DNA of 64,000 nucleotides from Blastomonas natatoria. GTDB taxonomy: Bacteria > Pseudomonadota > Alphaproteobacteria > Sphingomonadales > Sphingomonadaceae. A program made the translations under genes and the position numbers. Of this stretch, positions 1-7,788 are shown one piece after another. Each line of letters starts with the position of its first letter. The stretch's first letter is position 1. The stretch lies in assembly GCF_003201955.1 (NCBI RefSeq), contig NZ_QJJM01000015.1:1-64000 (forward strand), in the 5' to 3' direction. The notes under the pieces are model-generated. The model ran no database searches, had not been told where the DNA came from, and saw only the letters and a program-made list of their open reading frames with translations.

Positions 1-86
1 GGGTCTTCATCTTCGTTCCTTCGTCACTACGACGAAGCCCCAACCCTCCTTAAATCACAACCTCAAATCTGTGCCATTGGTGCTGA

Positions 87-285
87 CGGGGGACAACTTA
101 TGCTGTCGTCACTGGCGATATCTCACGCGGCGCATCCCCAACTGATCTCCCTGGCCGTTTCGGCAACCCTAAGAGCCCGGAAGAGTATCTCACCTACGGA
201 GGGAAGCCTTCGAAGGGTGGTTCGCTGATTGCACTGGCTCTTTCGATTGCCTTCCTCATCGTGGCCGTCCTTAGCTGGTAGCCTT
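87..285 (+). other. Start-less open frame ending in a membrane segment
   Basis: Reading frame 3 is open from just after a TGA at 84-86 to a TAG at 283-285. Its last third encodes a glycine/lysine-rich turn followed by one hydrophobic segment (reading SLIALALSIAFLIVAVLSW). There is no ATG, GTG or TTG in frame, so if it was ever a gene it has lost its 5' end. The rest of positions 1-312 shows nothing I can assign. It lies just downstream of the tra remnant, which is encoded on the other strand. Weak call: it could be chance. Confidence 0.2.
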
Positions 286-312
286 TCCGGAATAGCGGTT
301 GGGTTTAAAAGG

Positions 313-3165
313 TCACCGCTGATCACGATCATAGAAGCGCTCATTGAAGCGATCGTCGGCACCGTCCTCGCCTTTGCGATCCTGCTGAAAATCCTGACGG
401 CGCTGGCCGGATCGCGTGACATTGGTCTCATAACGCTGTCCGAGAGACTGACCGCCTTCCTCAATTCGATTGCCGATCGCGCTGTCTGACGCCCCCTCGA
501 CAAGATTGCGCGGTGACCCGGCTGAACGACGGGGACCCTGTCCGCGTAAGTCTGCTTCGGTAAATGAGCCCGGACCTGAGACATTGCCCACAAGCGAACC
601 AGATTCTGGTATCAGATCGCTGAACGGCGCCACTCGCTGATCATAATAGTCGGCGATGATCGCCCGCGCGACCACTTCGGCAGTCGCCTGCTCCTGGGGG
701 CTAAGATCAGTACGTGCCAGACTCGGTGCCGTCAGACCCAGTTCAGCAGCCTTTTCCTGGTACCGGCTTGCGATAATCTGGCTGAGGTCGAAGGAGAGAT
801 TGGACCCATAGCCATCCCTACTCGAGGTGTTGCTGCTGAGGGATTTCGAGACCTCGTCGATCGCCGCAATGCGCTTATCAATCCGCCGAACGTCCTCAAG
901 AGCCTGTTCACGGGAAAAGGCCTTTTCCGAGTACCCTTCGCTGCGGCTGAAGCTGCCGCTCTGCGAATAGCTGCCGCTGTCCTGCGTTGCGTTGGATCCA
1001 CTCGAACGATTGTCAGATGTCGATGAGTCGAAGCCTTGGCTCTGGTTGGCTTCAGTTCCTCGGGTGACCGAATCTAGCCGCGAACGGCCACCACTAATCC
1101 CCGCTTGAACGTTGCCGCCAATGGCACCATTCGCCCCACTTCCGCCCTCGCCATTTGCAGCGCGATTACCGCCGCGTCCCGCTGAACCACCAACGCTCAG
1201 CGAGCCACCCTTGGTTGTTTCGAGGCGATCCGTATTGCTTTGCTGGGCACCCCGCGAGGAACTCACACGATCGCTCTCCGAGACCGTGTCGCGTGCATCA
1301 AGCGACTGGTTGTCAAACCGCTGAAGGTTCTCGCCCGACCGGAACCCTGCAGAACTCTCGGAACCGCTGGAATTGCGGGTGCCGGTTGTTTGCCGGCTCG
1401 ACGTTCGATCAGCCAACGATAGCGCACGGGAGCGCTCTTCGCTCAGCGTATTGCGTGCGGTTTCCAATTCGGACAGCGTCTGCTGGCGCTCAGCATTCGC
1501 GAATTGGCTGACAGAAGATGCAAACGCGAGGCGGCTCATCGCAGGTGAGGTATCGTAAACCGTCGATTCGCCCTTCTGCTGGAGGATGAGGAACCAGTCG
1601 GAGTTTTCGAGGGCGGCCCGCGAGCCTTCGGATTTGTAGTAATCGTGGATCGACTGCGTGGCAGTGATCAGCGCGCCGCCATATTTGCGGCAGGTGCGCG
1701 AATAGGTCTCGACGAAGTCGGCCATCGCCCCGCCCTTCAGCATCTGCCAGGCCTCATCGATGATCAGCGGTTTCGGGATCGCGCGGTCCATCCGGCGCAT
1801 GACCTGCGAGGCAATGAACATGATCGAGGTCAGAACGACGCCGCGCAGCTCCACCCGGGTCGCAAGGTCCGAGAGCTCGAACACGGTAAGATCGGCCGAC
1901 AGATCAAGGTTGGCATCGCCAAGGAAGAACTTCCCGTATGTTCCCTTGGCCGCGAACGGCAGCAGCGAGGTCGCCAGATCATAAGCGAAGGGATGCTCGT
2001 GGCCCTTGAGGGCCTGCATCACGTGATCGATGGTGCCGTCCCGGCCCTTCGGCGCGATGATCGTAACAGCATAGTAGCAGGACACGAGCTTCTCGCCCTG
2101 CTTGACCCGGTCGGCAACGAACTGCCACTCAGCCGCTTCGGTACGCAGCTTGGGCACAAGCTTCACGCCCTTGCCTTCCGCAAGCGAGCTGGTGCGCACG
2201 AACTTGTAGCCGGCCTTCGCTTCGGAAGACTCCTGATTGGGGATCACTCCACAAGCCGTCTGCAAGACAGGACAAGGCAGCGAGAGCTTGGGGTTGAAGA
2301 TGTCCCCAATCACCTTCTGGCTGTCCCAGGGTGCCCAACGATCCGGAAAATTGCGCACCGCCATGGTTCGCACATCGAAGCGCTCAGGCACGAAGTCCTT
2401 TAACTCGGGCACGCCATCGACTGATGAGCCCGTTGGCCGCAACGACTGTGCCTCAAGCACAAGGCGGTCACGACCGACATGGGTGACGAGATCGCGCCTG
2501 ATGCACTGCTCATTGATAGGATCGAACCGGTTGTATCCCGGCACTTCGTCGCCAGCGCCAGTGGACGGGGCGAGGATCTCATCGAAGAAGCGGATCAGGT
2601 CGGTTGGCGCGAATTCCTTGACCGGCACATCGATGGAATCGAGCGCGGATATGATCCCCTCGCGCATGGTAAGGAGGTCATCGGTCGAAAGGCCCGAACC
2701 GTCACTTATCCCGACCGCGAGCAGCACGCGAAAGCTCCGCACAAAGAACGGGCCATCGCTCGCAAGAGTGGACCATGCTCCATTGCGCAACTTGTCGACG
2801 CGGTGACGGGCGAGCGTCTGGAAAACCCCCGAAGCCTTGTAGCGCGGCAACGCCCAGGCCTGAAGTTTCTCAGCAACGCGCGGACTCGAATAGTTCGTGA
2901 CCGAGAACTTGGTGCCGGGCAGAAGAATGTCGGAGAACAGCGACCCGATCACATCATTGACCCGGTCGTTTGCACCGACAAGCGGCGCGAGCTCGATGAT
3001 GAAACCCTTCGAGCGGACCTGATGAAAGATACGCTTCTCCTCATCGAACGAGCGATACCCGAGGAAATGGGAGAGCATTGGCACGCTGGCAGGCCGAGCG
3101 TTCTGCTCAGGCTTGCGAGCGTCGCCGGTTACCAGATCGATGATGTTGGTGAAGGCCTGCAGCAT
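313..3165 (-). CDS. traC: Chimeric TraC/TraG conjugation protein without P-loop (probably non-functional)
   Basis: Residues about 1-380 match the N-terminal part of the F-type type IV secretion ATPase TraC (SHFLGYRSFDEEKRIF region). Residues about 384-533 match the TraC C-terminal core, including a Walker B-like LIIDEAW near 468. The roughly 200 residues that should lie between them, including Walker A, are absent. After QQKGES at about residue 530 the sequence changes to a Gln/Ser/Gly-rich stretch and then to a region resembling the C-terminal end of TraG, the mating-pair stabilisation protein (SFDLSQIIASRYQEKAAELG region near 810). Two in-frame deletions therefore seem to have joined traC to the 3' end of traG; in normal tra operons many genes separate them. 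Without a P-loop it cannot be an active ATPase. traV lies 6 bases upstream, as expected for a tra operon. The ORF is open, but I regard it as a relic. Confidence 0.75.
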   Translation of the reverse strand: MLQAFTNIIDLVTGDARKPEQNARPASVPMLSHFLGYRSFDEEKRIFHQVRSKGFIIELAPLVGANDRVNDVIGSLFSDILLPGTKFSVTNYSSPRVAEKLQAWALPRYKASGVFQTLARHRVDKLRNGAWSTLASDGPFFVRSFRVLLAVGISDGSGLSTDDLLTMREGIISALDSIDVPVKEFAPTDLIRFFDEILAPSTGAGDEVPGYNRFDPINEQCIRRDLVTHVGRDRLVLEAQSLRPTGSSVDGVPELKDFVPERFDVRTMAVRNFPDRWAPWDSQKVIGDIFNPKLSLPCPVLQTACGVIPNQESSEAKAGYKFVRTSSLAEGKGVKLVPKLRTEAAEWQFVADRVKQGEKLVSCYYAVTIIAPKGRDGTIDHVMQALKGHEHPFAYDLATSLLPFAAKGTYGKFFLGDANLDLSADLTVFELSDLATRVELRGVVLTSIMFIASQVMRRMDRAIPKPLIIDEAWQMLKGGAMADFVETYSRTCRKYGGALITATQSIHDYYKSEGSRAALENSDWFLILQQKGESTVYDTSPAMSRLAFASSVSQFANAERQQTLSELETARNTLSEERSRALSLADRTSSRQTTGTRNSSGSESSAGFRSGENLQRFDNQSLDARDTVSESDRVSSSRGAQQSNTDRLETTKGGSLSVGGSAGRGGNRAANGEGGSGANGAIGGNVQAGISGGRSRLDSVTRGTEANQSQGFDSSTSDNRSSGSNATQDSGSYSQSGSFSRSEGYSEKAFSREQALEDVRRIDKRIAAIDEVSKSLSSNTSSRDGYGSNLSFDLSQIIASRYQEKAAELGLTAPSLARTDLSPQEQATAEVVARAIIADYYDQRVAPFSDLIPESGSLVGNVSGPGSFTEADLRGQGPRRSAGSPRNLVEGASDSAIGNRIEEGGQSLGQRYETNVTRSGQRRQDFQQDRKGEDGADDRFNERFYDRDQR

Positions 3166-3171
3166 GGCGCG

Positions 3172-3894
3172 TTACTCCGGCGTTGCAGGGGGCGTTGCAG
3201 GGAATGAGGCGGCCTCGCGCCTCGGCAATCGCTGCTGTGATGCGAGGCGCTCGGAGACCTTCGCCTCGATCTCAGCGATCGGGTTGGCAGGCTGAGAAGC
3301 CGCTTGCTGGGCTGGGGCCTGCTGGATCGGCGCTGGGGTCTTTGGAAGATTGGACGCCATGGCAGTCTCAGCGCCCACGGAACCTGGCTGACCGTCATCC
3401 AAGATGCCAGGGGCAATCGCCATGAATTGCGGTGCGCTCTCGGCGGCCGCCAACAGCCCCTGAGCACGCGCAGGCTTTGCACCTCGTAGCGCAATTGTCT
3501 CGAGAGCATCGCCCCGGCCCGGGAGCATCGCCTTAACTGGCACCGCGATGCGGGCATGGGCTGTGCCTGCGGCATCCGTGTAGCCCGGAAACACGACAGA
3601 CAGCTCGTAACTCGGCGACGAACGCGCAACGAGTGCTTCGGAACCGAGCGACTGGCCCCGCACAGGCGCGGAGATCCCGTCGTCCATCCGAAATGGACCT
3701 GCAGGGTTCAGAAGATCCGCCGAGGTCGTTTCCTCGATCCGCGCAATTGCGCTGTCATCGATCACCAGCGAAGGCGCGCAGATACCGTCTGCAGCCTCGC
3801 AGCGAAACTTGCCACTGACGTTGGTACCGAGCGTCGTACAGGCCGACAGCCCACACGTCACAGCCGCGATTGCCAATGCCCCTTTGGTGTTCAT
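3172..3894 (-). CDS. traV: Type IV conjugative transfer lipoprotein TraV
   Basis: A 240-residue protein with a lipoprotein signal: hydrophobic start and lipobox LSAC, with Cys at about residue 19. It is followed by a Cys-containing segment (KFRCEAADGICAP) typical of TraV, the outer-membrane lipoprotein of F-type conjugation channels that anchors TraK/TraB. The middle and C-terminal parts are Pro/Ala/Gln-rich, as in the family. Its ATG overlaps the stop of the upstream dsbC-like remnant (ATGA at 3891-3894) and the traC chimera follows 6 bases later, so it lies in the original operon order. The gene looks intact, but its partners TraK, TraB and a working TraC are missing here. Confidence 0.75.
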   Translation of the reverse strand: MNTKGALAIAAVTCGLSACTTLGTNVSGKFRCEAADGICAPSLVIDDSAIARIEETTSADLLNPAGPFRMDDGISAPVRGQSLGSEALVARSSPSYELSVVFPGYTDAAGTAHARIAVPVKAMLPGRGDALETIALRGAKPARAQGLLAAAESAPQFMAIAPGILDDGQPGSVGAETAMASNLPKTPAPIQQAPAQQAASQPANPIAEIEAKVSERLASQQRLPRREAASFPATPPATPE

Positions 3895-4166
3895 GACACC
3901 TTCTCCTTCAGCCAGGTTTCGAGGAATTCGCGAGGGCGGAAGCCGTGAAGGACAGCGCCATCATCGCGCACAATGACCGGGGTGCCGGTGAACCCATGTT
4001 GCCTCGCAAAGGCCTCATTGGCATCAAGGCCCGAGGTGTCGCAGCGCCGACCGCTCGTGATCGCGCCACCATCATAGGCTTCGTTCACCGCGCGGCGCTT
4101 GCTTGATCGGTTGTCAGAGCGCATATCGCTCGGCGAGATTGCGTCGCTGACACCTTCCGGGGACAC
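3891..4166 (-). pseudogene. Truncated DsbC-like thiol:disulfide interchange protein
   Basis: From about residue 25 the translation resembles the C-terminal third of the DsbC-type thioredoxin-fold proteins found in tra operons (CDTSGLDANEAFARQHGFTG, then TPVIV with the cis-Pro loop, then GFRPREFLETWL). The N-terminal dimerisation domain and the CxxC active site are missing, and the first ~25 residues do not resemble the family. This fits a 5' truncation near 4090-4140, where the sequence switches to plus-strand coding. The stop overlaps the traV start by four bases, which preserves the old operon junction. It is probably not expressed as an active oxidoreductase. Confidence 0.6.
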
Positions 4167-4180
4167 TAGGGTGCGCCGGG

Positions 4181-4297
4181 ATGGCCACCATCAATACAGT
4201 CCTGAAGAAGCTCTTGAATCTGTATCCGGCTTGGCGGAGGGCGCTTGCCGACGGGAACCTGATGACGTTCGAACCACGCCTGATGCCGACAGGGTGA
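4181..4297 (+). CDS. Possible 38-residue leader peptide
   Basis: A short frame starts at ATG 4181 (MATINTVLKKLLNLYPAWRR) and ends at TGA 4295-4297. The stop overlaps the GTG (4294) of the next frame as GTGA, an arrangement typical of translational coupling. A modest AGGG lies about 9 bases before the ATG. The peptide is basic and could form an amphipathic helix. I recognise no family. The overlap with a plausible downstream start is the only support. Confidence 0.3.
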   Translation: MATINTVLKKLLNLYPAWRRALADGNLMTFEPRLMPTG

Positions 4298-4749
4298 AGC
4301 AAGAAACAGCCGATGCTTGTCAGAACGCGCTGGTCTCTGCCGACACGAATGATGTCTACGGCATCCAGCGATCGGGGTTCGTTTGGGCCGAAGCCTCTGC
4401 CCTCTTCCCTTTCATCGACGGTATGGTCGAAATCGCGAGACGGCCCGGCCTGACCGAGCTTCACGCGGTCGCTCGCGTCTGCCAGATAGGTCAGGCTACA
4501 GCCGCTCGGGCAAGCGCCATGCTAGGGACAGAGATCGCACTCCTCTGCGCGCTAATCACCGGGCATCACCTGGCCAACGGACAAATCCGCAAGACCCCCG
4601 ATGCATACATGCAAGCACTGGTGCGGCGCGCCCGCAGCGGTGAGCTCAATCTCGGCCACACGCTGCTCGGCCGCAGAAAGGCAGTATTCGGCCAGGGGGA
4701 TACAAGGGCTTCGAATATGCGTATCTCTGTTCGATCATCGATGCACTAG
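4294..4749 (+). CDS. RepC C-terminal-like protein (plasmid replication remnant)
   Basis: From a GTG at 4294 this encodes 151 residues. The stretch around residues 40-130 (AMLGTEIALLCALITGHH, then Y-x2-ALVRRARSGELNLGHTLLG) resembles the C-terminal domain of RepC-type plasmid initiators in spacing: a helix with G-x-E-x-A, a Tyr, an L-x-RRA-x2-GE motif and a final G-x2-LL. The N-terminal DNA-binding part of RepC is absent. The frame is open upstream to 4099, but that part is unlike protein-coding sequence and overlaps the DsbC remnant. It may be a relic of a second replication module or a small accessory gene. The assignment is tentative. Confidence 0.4.
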   Translation: MKQETADACQNALVSADTNDVYGIQRSGFVWAEASALFPFIDGMVEIARRPGLTELHAVARVCQIGQATAARASAMLGTEIALLCALITGHHLANGQIRKTPDAYMQALVRRARSGELNLGHTLLGRRKAVFGQGDTRASNMRISVRSSMH

Positions 4750-4758
4750 GTCCGACTC

Positions 4759-5034
4759 ATGAAGCAGGAAGCCCTTATCGCTTGGACATCGCTCTACATC
4801 GGCGTGGGAATGATGGCGCTGATCTGCGCAGTGCTCTCAGTTGTCGTCACGGCTGACGACTGGCGGAGTGGCAGGTGGCGACCCACGCACCAAACGGGGC
4901 TCCAGAAAGCTCTGGTCATCCCGAAGCTCTGGCTGCGCTGGCAGCTCAACTACCTCAAGGGCGCGCCAGTCATCCTGGCAATCAGCGTGTACTATGCTTG
5001 GCACGTCGGTTTCTCAGTGTTCTGGGACGTCTGA
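4759..5034 (+). CDS. Small membrane protein of unknown function
   Basis: A 91-residue protein with a hydrophobic segment at about residues 8-30 (SLYIGVGMMALICAVLSVVV), a charged middle (DDWRSGRWRPTH) and a second hydrophobic stretch near 66-88. It starts 9 bases after the preceding RepC-like frame, so the two could be cotranscribed. Its 3' end overlaps the 3' end of the convergent lytic transglycosylase by 21 bases. I do not recognise the family; small two-helix membrane proteins of this kind are common beside tra genes. Confidence 0.5.
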   Translation: MKQEALIAWTSLYIGVGMMALICAVLSVVVTADDWRSGRWRPTHQTGLQKALVIPKLWLRWQLNYLKGAPVILAISVYYAWHVGFSVFWDV

Positions 5035-5895
5035 TCGTCCATCGAATGAGGCAAGCATTACCCTGCGAAACGGATTGGGCGCGGGAAGTGCTGCCGAAGT
5101 CAGCGACACGCCGCCGGTCGAATTCGGAATGCCAATTGAGCCCATGATCGTACGCACATAGTTGCGGGTCTCACGAAACGGCGGGATACCGCCAAATTGG
5201 TCCACGCGTCCCGGGCCTGCATTATAGGCAGCCAGTGCAAGCTCCCATGTCCCGAAGCGATCCAACTGCTCGCGCAGATACCGCGCGCCGCCGACAAGGT
5301 TTTGCCGCACATCCCAAGGGTCGGTGACACGCAGATATTGGGCCGTACCGGGCATAAGCTGAGCCATGCCCATCGCACCGGCACTGCTTCGGGCGAAGGG
5401 ACGATATCTGCTTTCCTGCGCCAGCAACGCGTCAAATAGAACAACGGGCACGCCGGCATCGCAAGCGACGTCGACGATCAGGTTGAAATAGGCGGTCCGG
5501 CGAGCCTGAGCATCGCCGCTGATACCATATCGCGGGAAGAAGCTGCGGGACTGGCAGAGTGGGTCATCCTGCGAAGGGCGGAATGGTGAAGAAGCAGGGC
5601 TCATGAATGATGCACCTGCCCGCATCCACGAAGGAACAGCGGGACGCGCGGCATAGGGATTGATCGTGAAGCTGTGAGGGACCAACTCAAAGTCGCCGTG
5701 CAACTCTGGTGAAAACGCATCCACTGGAGCCGGAGGCACTTCCACTGATTGCTCGAGATCGACCGCCCCGCGCAACTGTGGGCGGAGCACAGCAAAATCC
5801 GGTTTTGCCTCTGGCACAAACACGTCGAGCATGGCTTCGCGCGCCGATGATGGCGTCGGCGTCAAAGCGACCAGCAAAAATAGAAGATTTTTCAT
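5014..5895 (-). CDS. Lytic transglycosylase (SLT domain)
   Basis: A 293-residue exported murein hydrolase. The start at 5895 gives a clean signal peptide (MKNLLFLLVALTPTPSSA) preceded by GAAAGG; the frame runs open further upstream, but that stretch does not look like protein. The first ~130 residues after the signal are Pro/Phe-rich and low in conservation. The C-terminal half is an SLT/lysozyme-like domain with the catalytic Glu in LLAQESRYRPFARSSAGAMG, then MAQLMPGTA and LALAAYNAGPGRVD. Such enzymes open peptidoglycan for conjugation channels (VirB1/TrbN/P19 type), which fits the tra relics next door. It appears intact. Confidence 0.85.
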   Translation of the reverse strand: MKNLLFLLVALTPTPSSAREAMLDVFVPEAKPDFAVLRPQLRGAVDLEQSVEVPPAPVDAFSPELHGDFELVPHSFTINPYAARPAVPSWMRAGASFMSPASSPFRPSQDDPLCQSRSFFPRYGISGDAQARRTAYFNLIVDVACDAGVPVVLFDALLAQESRYRPFARSSAGAMGMAQLMPGTAQYLRVTDPWDVRQNLVGGARYLREQLDRFGTWELALAAYNAGPGRVDQFGGIPPFRETRNYVRTIMGSIGIPNSTGGVSLTSAALPAPNPFRRVMLASFDGRSDVPEH

Positions 5896-6082
5896 GACCA
5901 CACCTTTCGGCGTGGTTCGGATATCGCCCCACTTTTCTAAATGAACAGGCGGCGCATGGCAATCGCCCAGAATCTGGCATCGCACAGACGAAAGCGGCGT
6001 TGGCCATCGCGAGCCGTGCCGGAGAAGGTCGGGTCGATCCAGAGGGGAAAGATGGTGAGGCTGAGCTGAGAGGAGCGAGTTT

Positions 6083-6919
6083 ATGCTAGTTGCGCTCAAA
6101 CCCACCCAGGAGACCATCGACATCGTTGCTGCGCTGAAGGGCCGTTGGCACGGTTCCTACGCGATGTGCATCTGCCCTGCGCATGCAGACCGAACGCCGT
6201 CACTTTCAGTCCGGCAGGGCGAGCGGGGTATTCTGGTCCACTGTTTTGCGGGATGCCGCAGCGAGGATGTCCTGCGCGAAATCGGTCGGACCAAACCGAT
6301 CCTGAATTCCTCTGCCCCAAGCTATCAGCCAGAACGAACTGCGCCAAACGTCAGAAGGATATGGGATCAGGCCACGGAGATCCGCGGAACGCTCGGTGAA
6401 GTCTACCTTCGGTCGCGGCGGCTGCCAATCGACCTCCCCGACTTACGCTTCCATCCGCGGTGCCCATTCGGCCGCAAGCCTAAGACCACCTTCCGGCCCG
6501 CGATACTGGTCGGTGTCAGAACCGGGCACCGGATGACGGCCATCCAGCGGATCAGGCTGACCAACGACGGAACATGGCATGATGGCAAATTCATGCTCGG
6601 AAAGCCTGAACGGGGCGCGTGGGCACCGCAGTTCGAGGGCGACGTGCTCGCCATTGCTGAGGGCATGGAGGATGCGGCGAGCTATACTCAGATCAAAGGA
6701 GTCCCTTGCTGGGCAGCACTCGGGAATAAGCGTCTCGCGCTAATCAACGTTCCGGACCAAGTTGGCACCCTTTACATCGCCGCGGACAACGATGGTCCAG
6801 GCCGATACGCTGCAATGGCGGCAGTTGGATCACATAACATACCAGAAAGGCAGCTCTTGCGTGATCCGCCGCCAAGGCCTTTCCACGATTGGGCAGAAGC
6901 TCAGAGCCATATCCGTTAA
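6083..6919 (+). CDS. Toprim-domain primase-like plasmid protein with CHC2-type zinc finger
   Basis: A 278-residue protein with an N-terminal Cys/His zinc-binding motif (CICPAHADRTPSLSV followed by HCFAGC, residues about 30-61), as in DnaG-type primases. A linker comes next, and then a Toprim fold with the acidic motifs AEGMEDAASY (about 193-202) and AADNDGPG (about 233-240). The family is frequent on alphaproteobacterial plasmids and phages and is thought to act in primer synthesis or plasmid replication. A strong GAGAGGAG ribosome-binding site lies at 6069-6076. The 3' end overlaps an opposite-strand frame (6830-7261). It appears complete and unrelated to the B12 genes that follow. Confidence 0.8.
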   Translation: MLVALKPTQETIDIVAALKGRWHGSYAMCICPAHADRTPSLSVRQGERGILVHCFAGCRSEDVLREIGRTKPILNSSAPSYQPERTAPNVRRIWDQATEIRGTLGEVYLRSRRLPIDLPDLRFHPRCPFGRKPKTTFRPAILVGVRTGHRMTAIQRIRLTNDGTWHDGKFMLGKPERGAWAPQFEGDVLAIAEGMEDAASYTQIKGVPCWAALGNKRLALINVPDQVGTLYIAADNDGPGRYAAMAAVGSHNIPERQLLRDPPPRPFHDWAEAQSHIR

Positions 6920-7261
6920 ATGAACATCAGGCTGAGTGTCGGCGATGAAGATCGGGCGCGAGGCACCGACAAACGCTGTAAGCTGTTGAACGAGCCATTC
7001 GGAAACATACCGCAAACTTGCCGGTCGAATTTCAGCATCGATATGCAGTTCCGACTTCCGCCGTCGAAGTTCATAGGCCACACCATCATAGAAAACGGAT
7101 CGGTCCATTGAGGAACCCGTTTCAAGCAGTGCAGCGAAACTACGCAGACCGATTACTTGCATCTTTCCCACTACAAAGCTTGCGGGATTATCAATCGCGT
7201 CAATTCGATTTATGGCGAACCATTTGCCCATGAAATCTCGGATTTTCGGTGATGGGGCCAA
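6830..7261 (-). CDS. Hypothetical protein, possible antisense neighbour
   Basis: A frame of up to 143 residues; a start at 7231 (MGKWFAINRIDAIDN) is equally likely. It overlaps the 3' end of the Toprim gene by 90 bases on the other strand. The composition is protein-like with alternating hydrophobic residues and several charged runs (ELRRRKSELHIDAE), but I recognise no domain. The ribosome-binding site is weak. It diverges from the promoter of the first riboswitch. It may be a real small plasmid gene or a chance frame. Confidence 0.4.
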   Translation of the reverse strand: MAPSPKIRDFMGKWFAINRIDAIDNPASFVVGKMQVIGLRSFAALLETGSSMDRSVFYDGVAYELRRRKSELHIDAEIRPASLRYVSEWLVQQLTAFVGASRPIFIADTQPDVHLTDMALSFCPIVERPWRRITQELPFWYVM

Positions 7262-7290
7262 AGGAAAACGCTATCACTTCAAGACACAGC

Positions 7291-7319
7291 TTGGTTTTAT
7301 CCTGTATGTCAATTATACT
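7291..7319 (+). promoter_or_regulatory. Predicted sigma-70 promoter for riboswitch 1
   Basis: TTGGTT at 7291-7296 and TATACT at 7314-7319 are separated by exactly 17 bases. Transcription would begin near 7326, about 30 bases before the riboswitch aptamer. No other TATAAT-like hexamer in the gap has good spacing. This is a sequence-only prediction. Confidence 0.5.
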
Positions 7320-7340
7320 GCCGCTGACTTCGGTTAAAAT

Positions 7341-7639
7341 CCGTTGTCAACAGATCGCGCCGGTGCCCGAGAGGGTTTAATTCGGGAACACGGTGAGGAG
7401 CGGCTTTTGCTGATCCGAGTCCGAGGCTGTCCCTGCAACTGTAAGCGGCGAGCGCGATGCACATCGCTTCCACCTTCGGGCGGGAGCAGCCACTGGGCCG
7501 GACGCTAAGTCATGCGGGGCCTGGGAAGGCCGTGCATCAAGCTGTGACCCGCGAGCCAGGAGACCTGCCGGCGCTTGGTCGCTCTTGCTGCGGTCCAGGG
7601 GATGGCCATGGCACGGTAAACCTCCGTCTGAGCGACGAA
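7341..7639 (+). repeat. Riboswitch-bearing direct repeat, copy 1
   Basis: About 299 bases starting with CCGTTGTCAACAGATCGCGC and ending just after CTGAGCGACGAA. They recur almost unchanged at 8320-8617, 979 bases downstream. The differences seen are a few substitutions (for example TTTAAT/CTTAAT after GAGGG) and one or two single-base gaps. The repeat holds the whole cobalamin aptamer and its downstream hairpin. Confidence 0.85.
7357..7574 (+). promoter_or_regulatory. Cobalamin riboswitch 1
   Basis: The closing stem pairs GCGCCGG (7357-7363) with CCGGCGC (7568-7574). Inside are the conserved core GGCTGTCCCTGCAACTGTAA and the B12 box GAGCCAGGAGACCTGCC (about 7553-7569). The aptamer is followed by a hairpin with GTCGCTC and GAGCGAC arms (about 7578-7636) that is shared with the other two riboswitches here. 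Binding of adenosylcobalamin normally lowers expression of the downstream gene. Here the next gene is an unknown (7789-8265), not a B12 gene, and a second copy of the whole element precedes btuB. It may therefore be an orphaned duplicate, or it may control the unknown gene. Confidence 0.9.
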
Positions 7640-7788
7640 TCGATGTGACTGGGTCTTTCAGCGGCCCCGGCGCTGCGGGCGCGCGCCAGGAGAAAGCTGC
7701 TGACCACCTCACGTGGCGACTTGGTCTTGGTTCGTGGCGTCCGGACCGGAGACACCTGCAATGCAAATGTCATATAGTGCCTGACGTT

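Noticed and set aside
1645-2403. 252-codon plus-strand frame opposite the TraC chimera
   Set aside because: It is antisense to recognisable TraC motifs; its His/Arg-rich translation has no domain.
5896-6123. Extended N terminus of the lytic transglycosylase
   Set aside because: The frame is open, but a clear signal peptide and ribosome-binding site begin at 5895, and the extension overlaps the Toprim gene's leader.
7585-7788. Upstream extension of the gene at 7789
   Set aside because: It overlaps the conserved hairpin after riboswitch 1; its translation is that of structured RNA, not of a domain.
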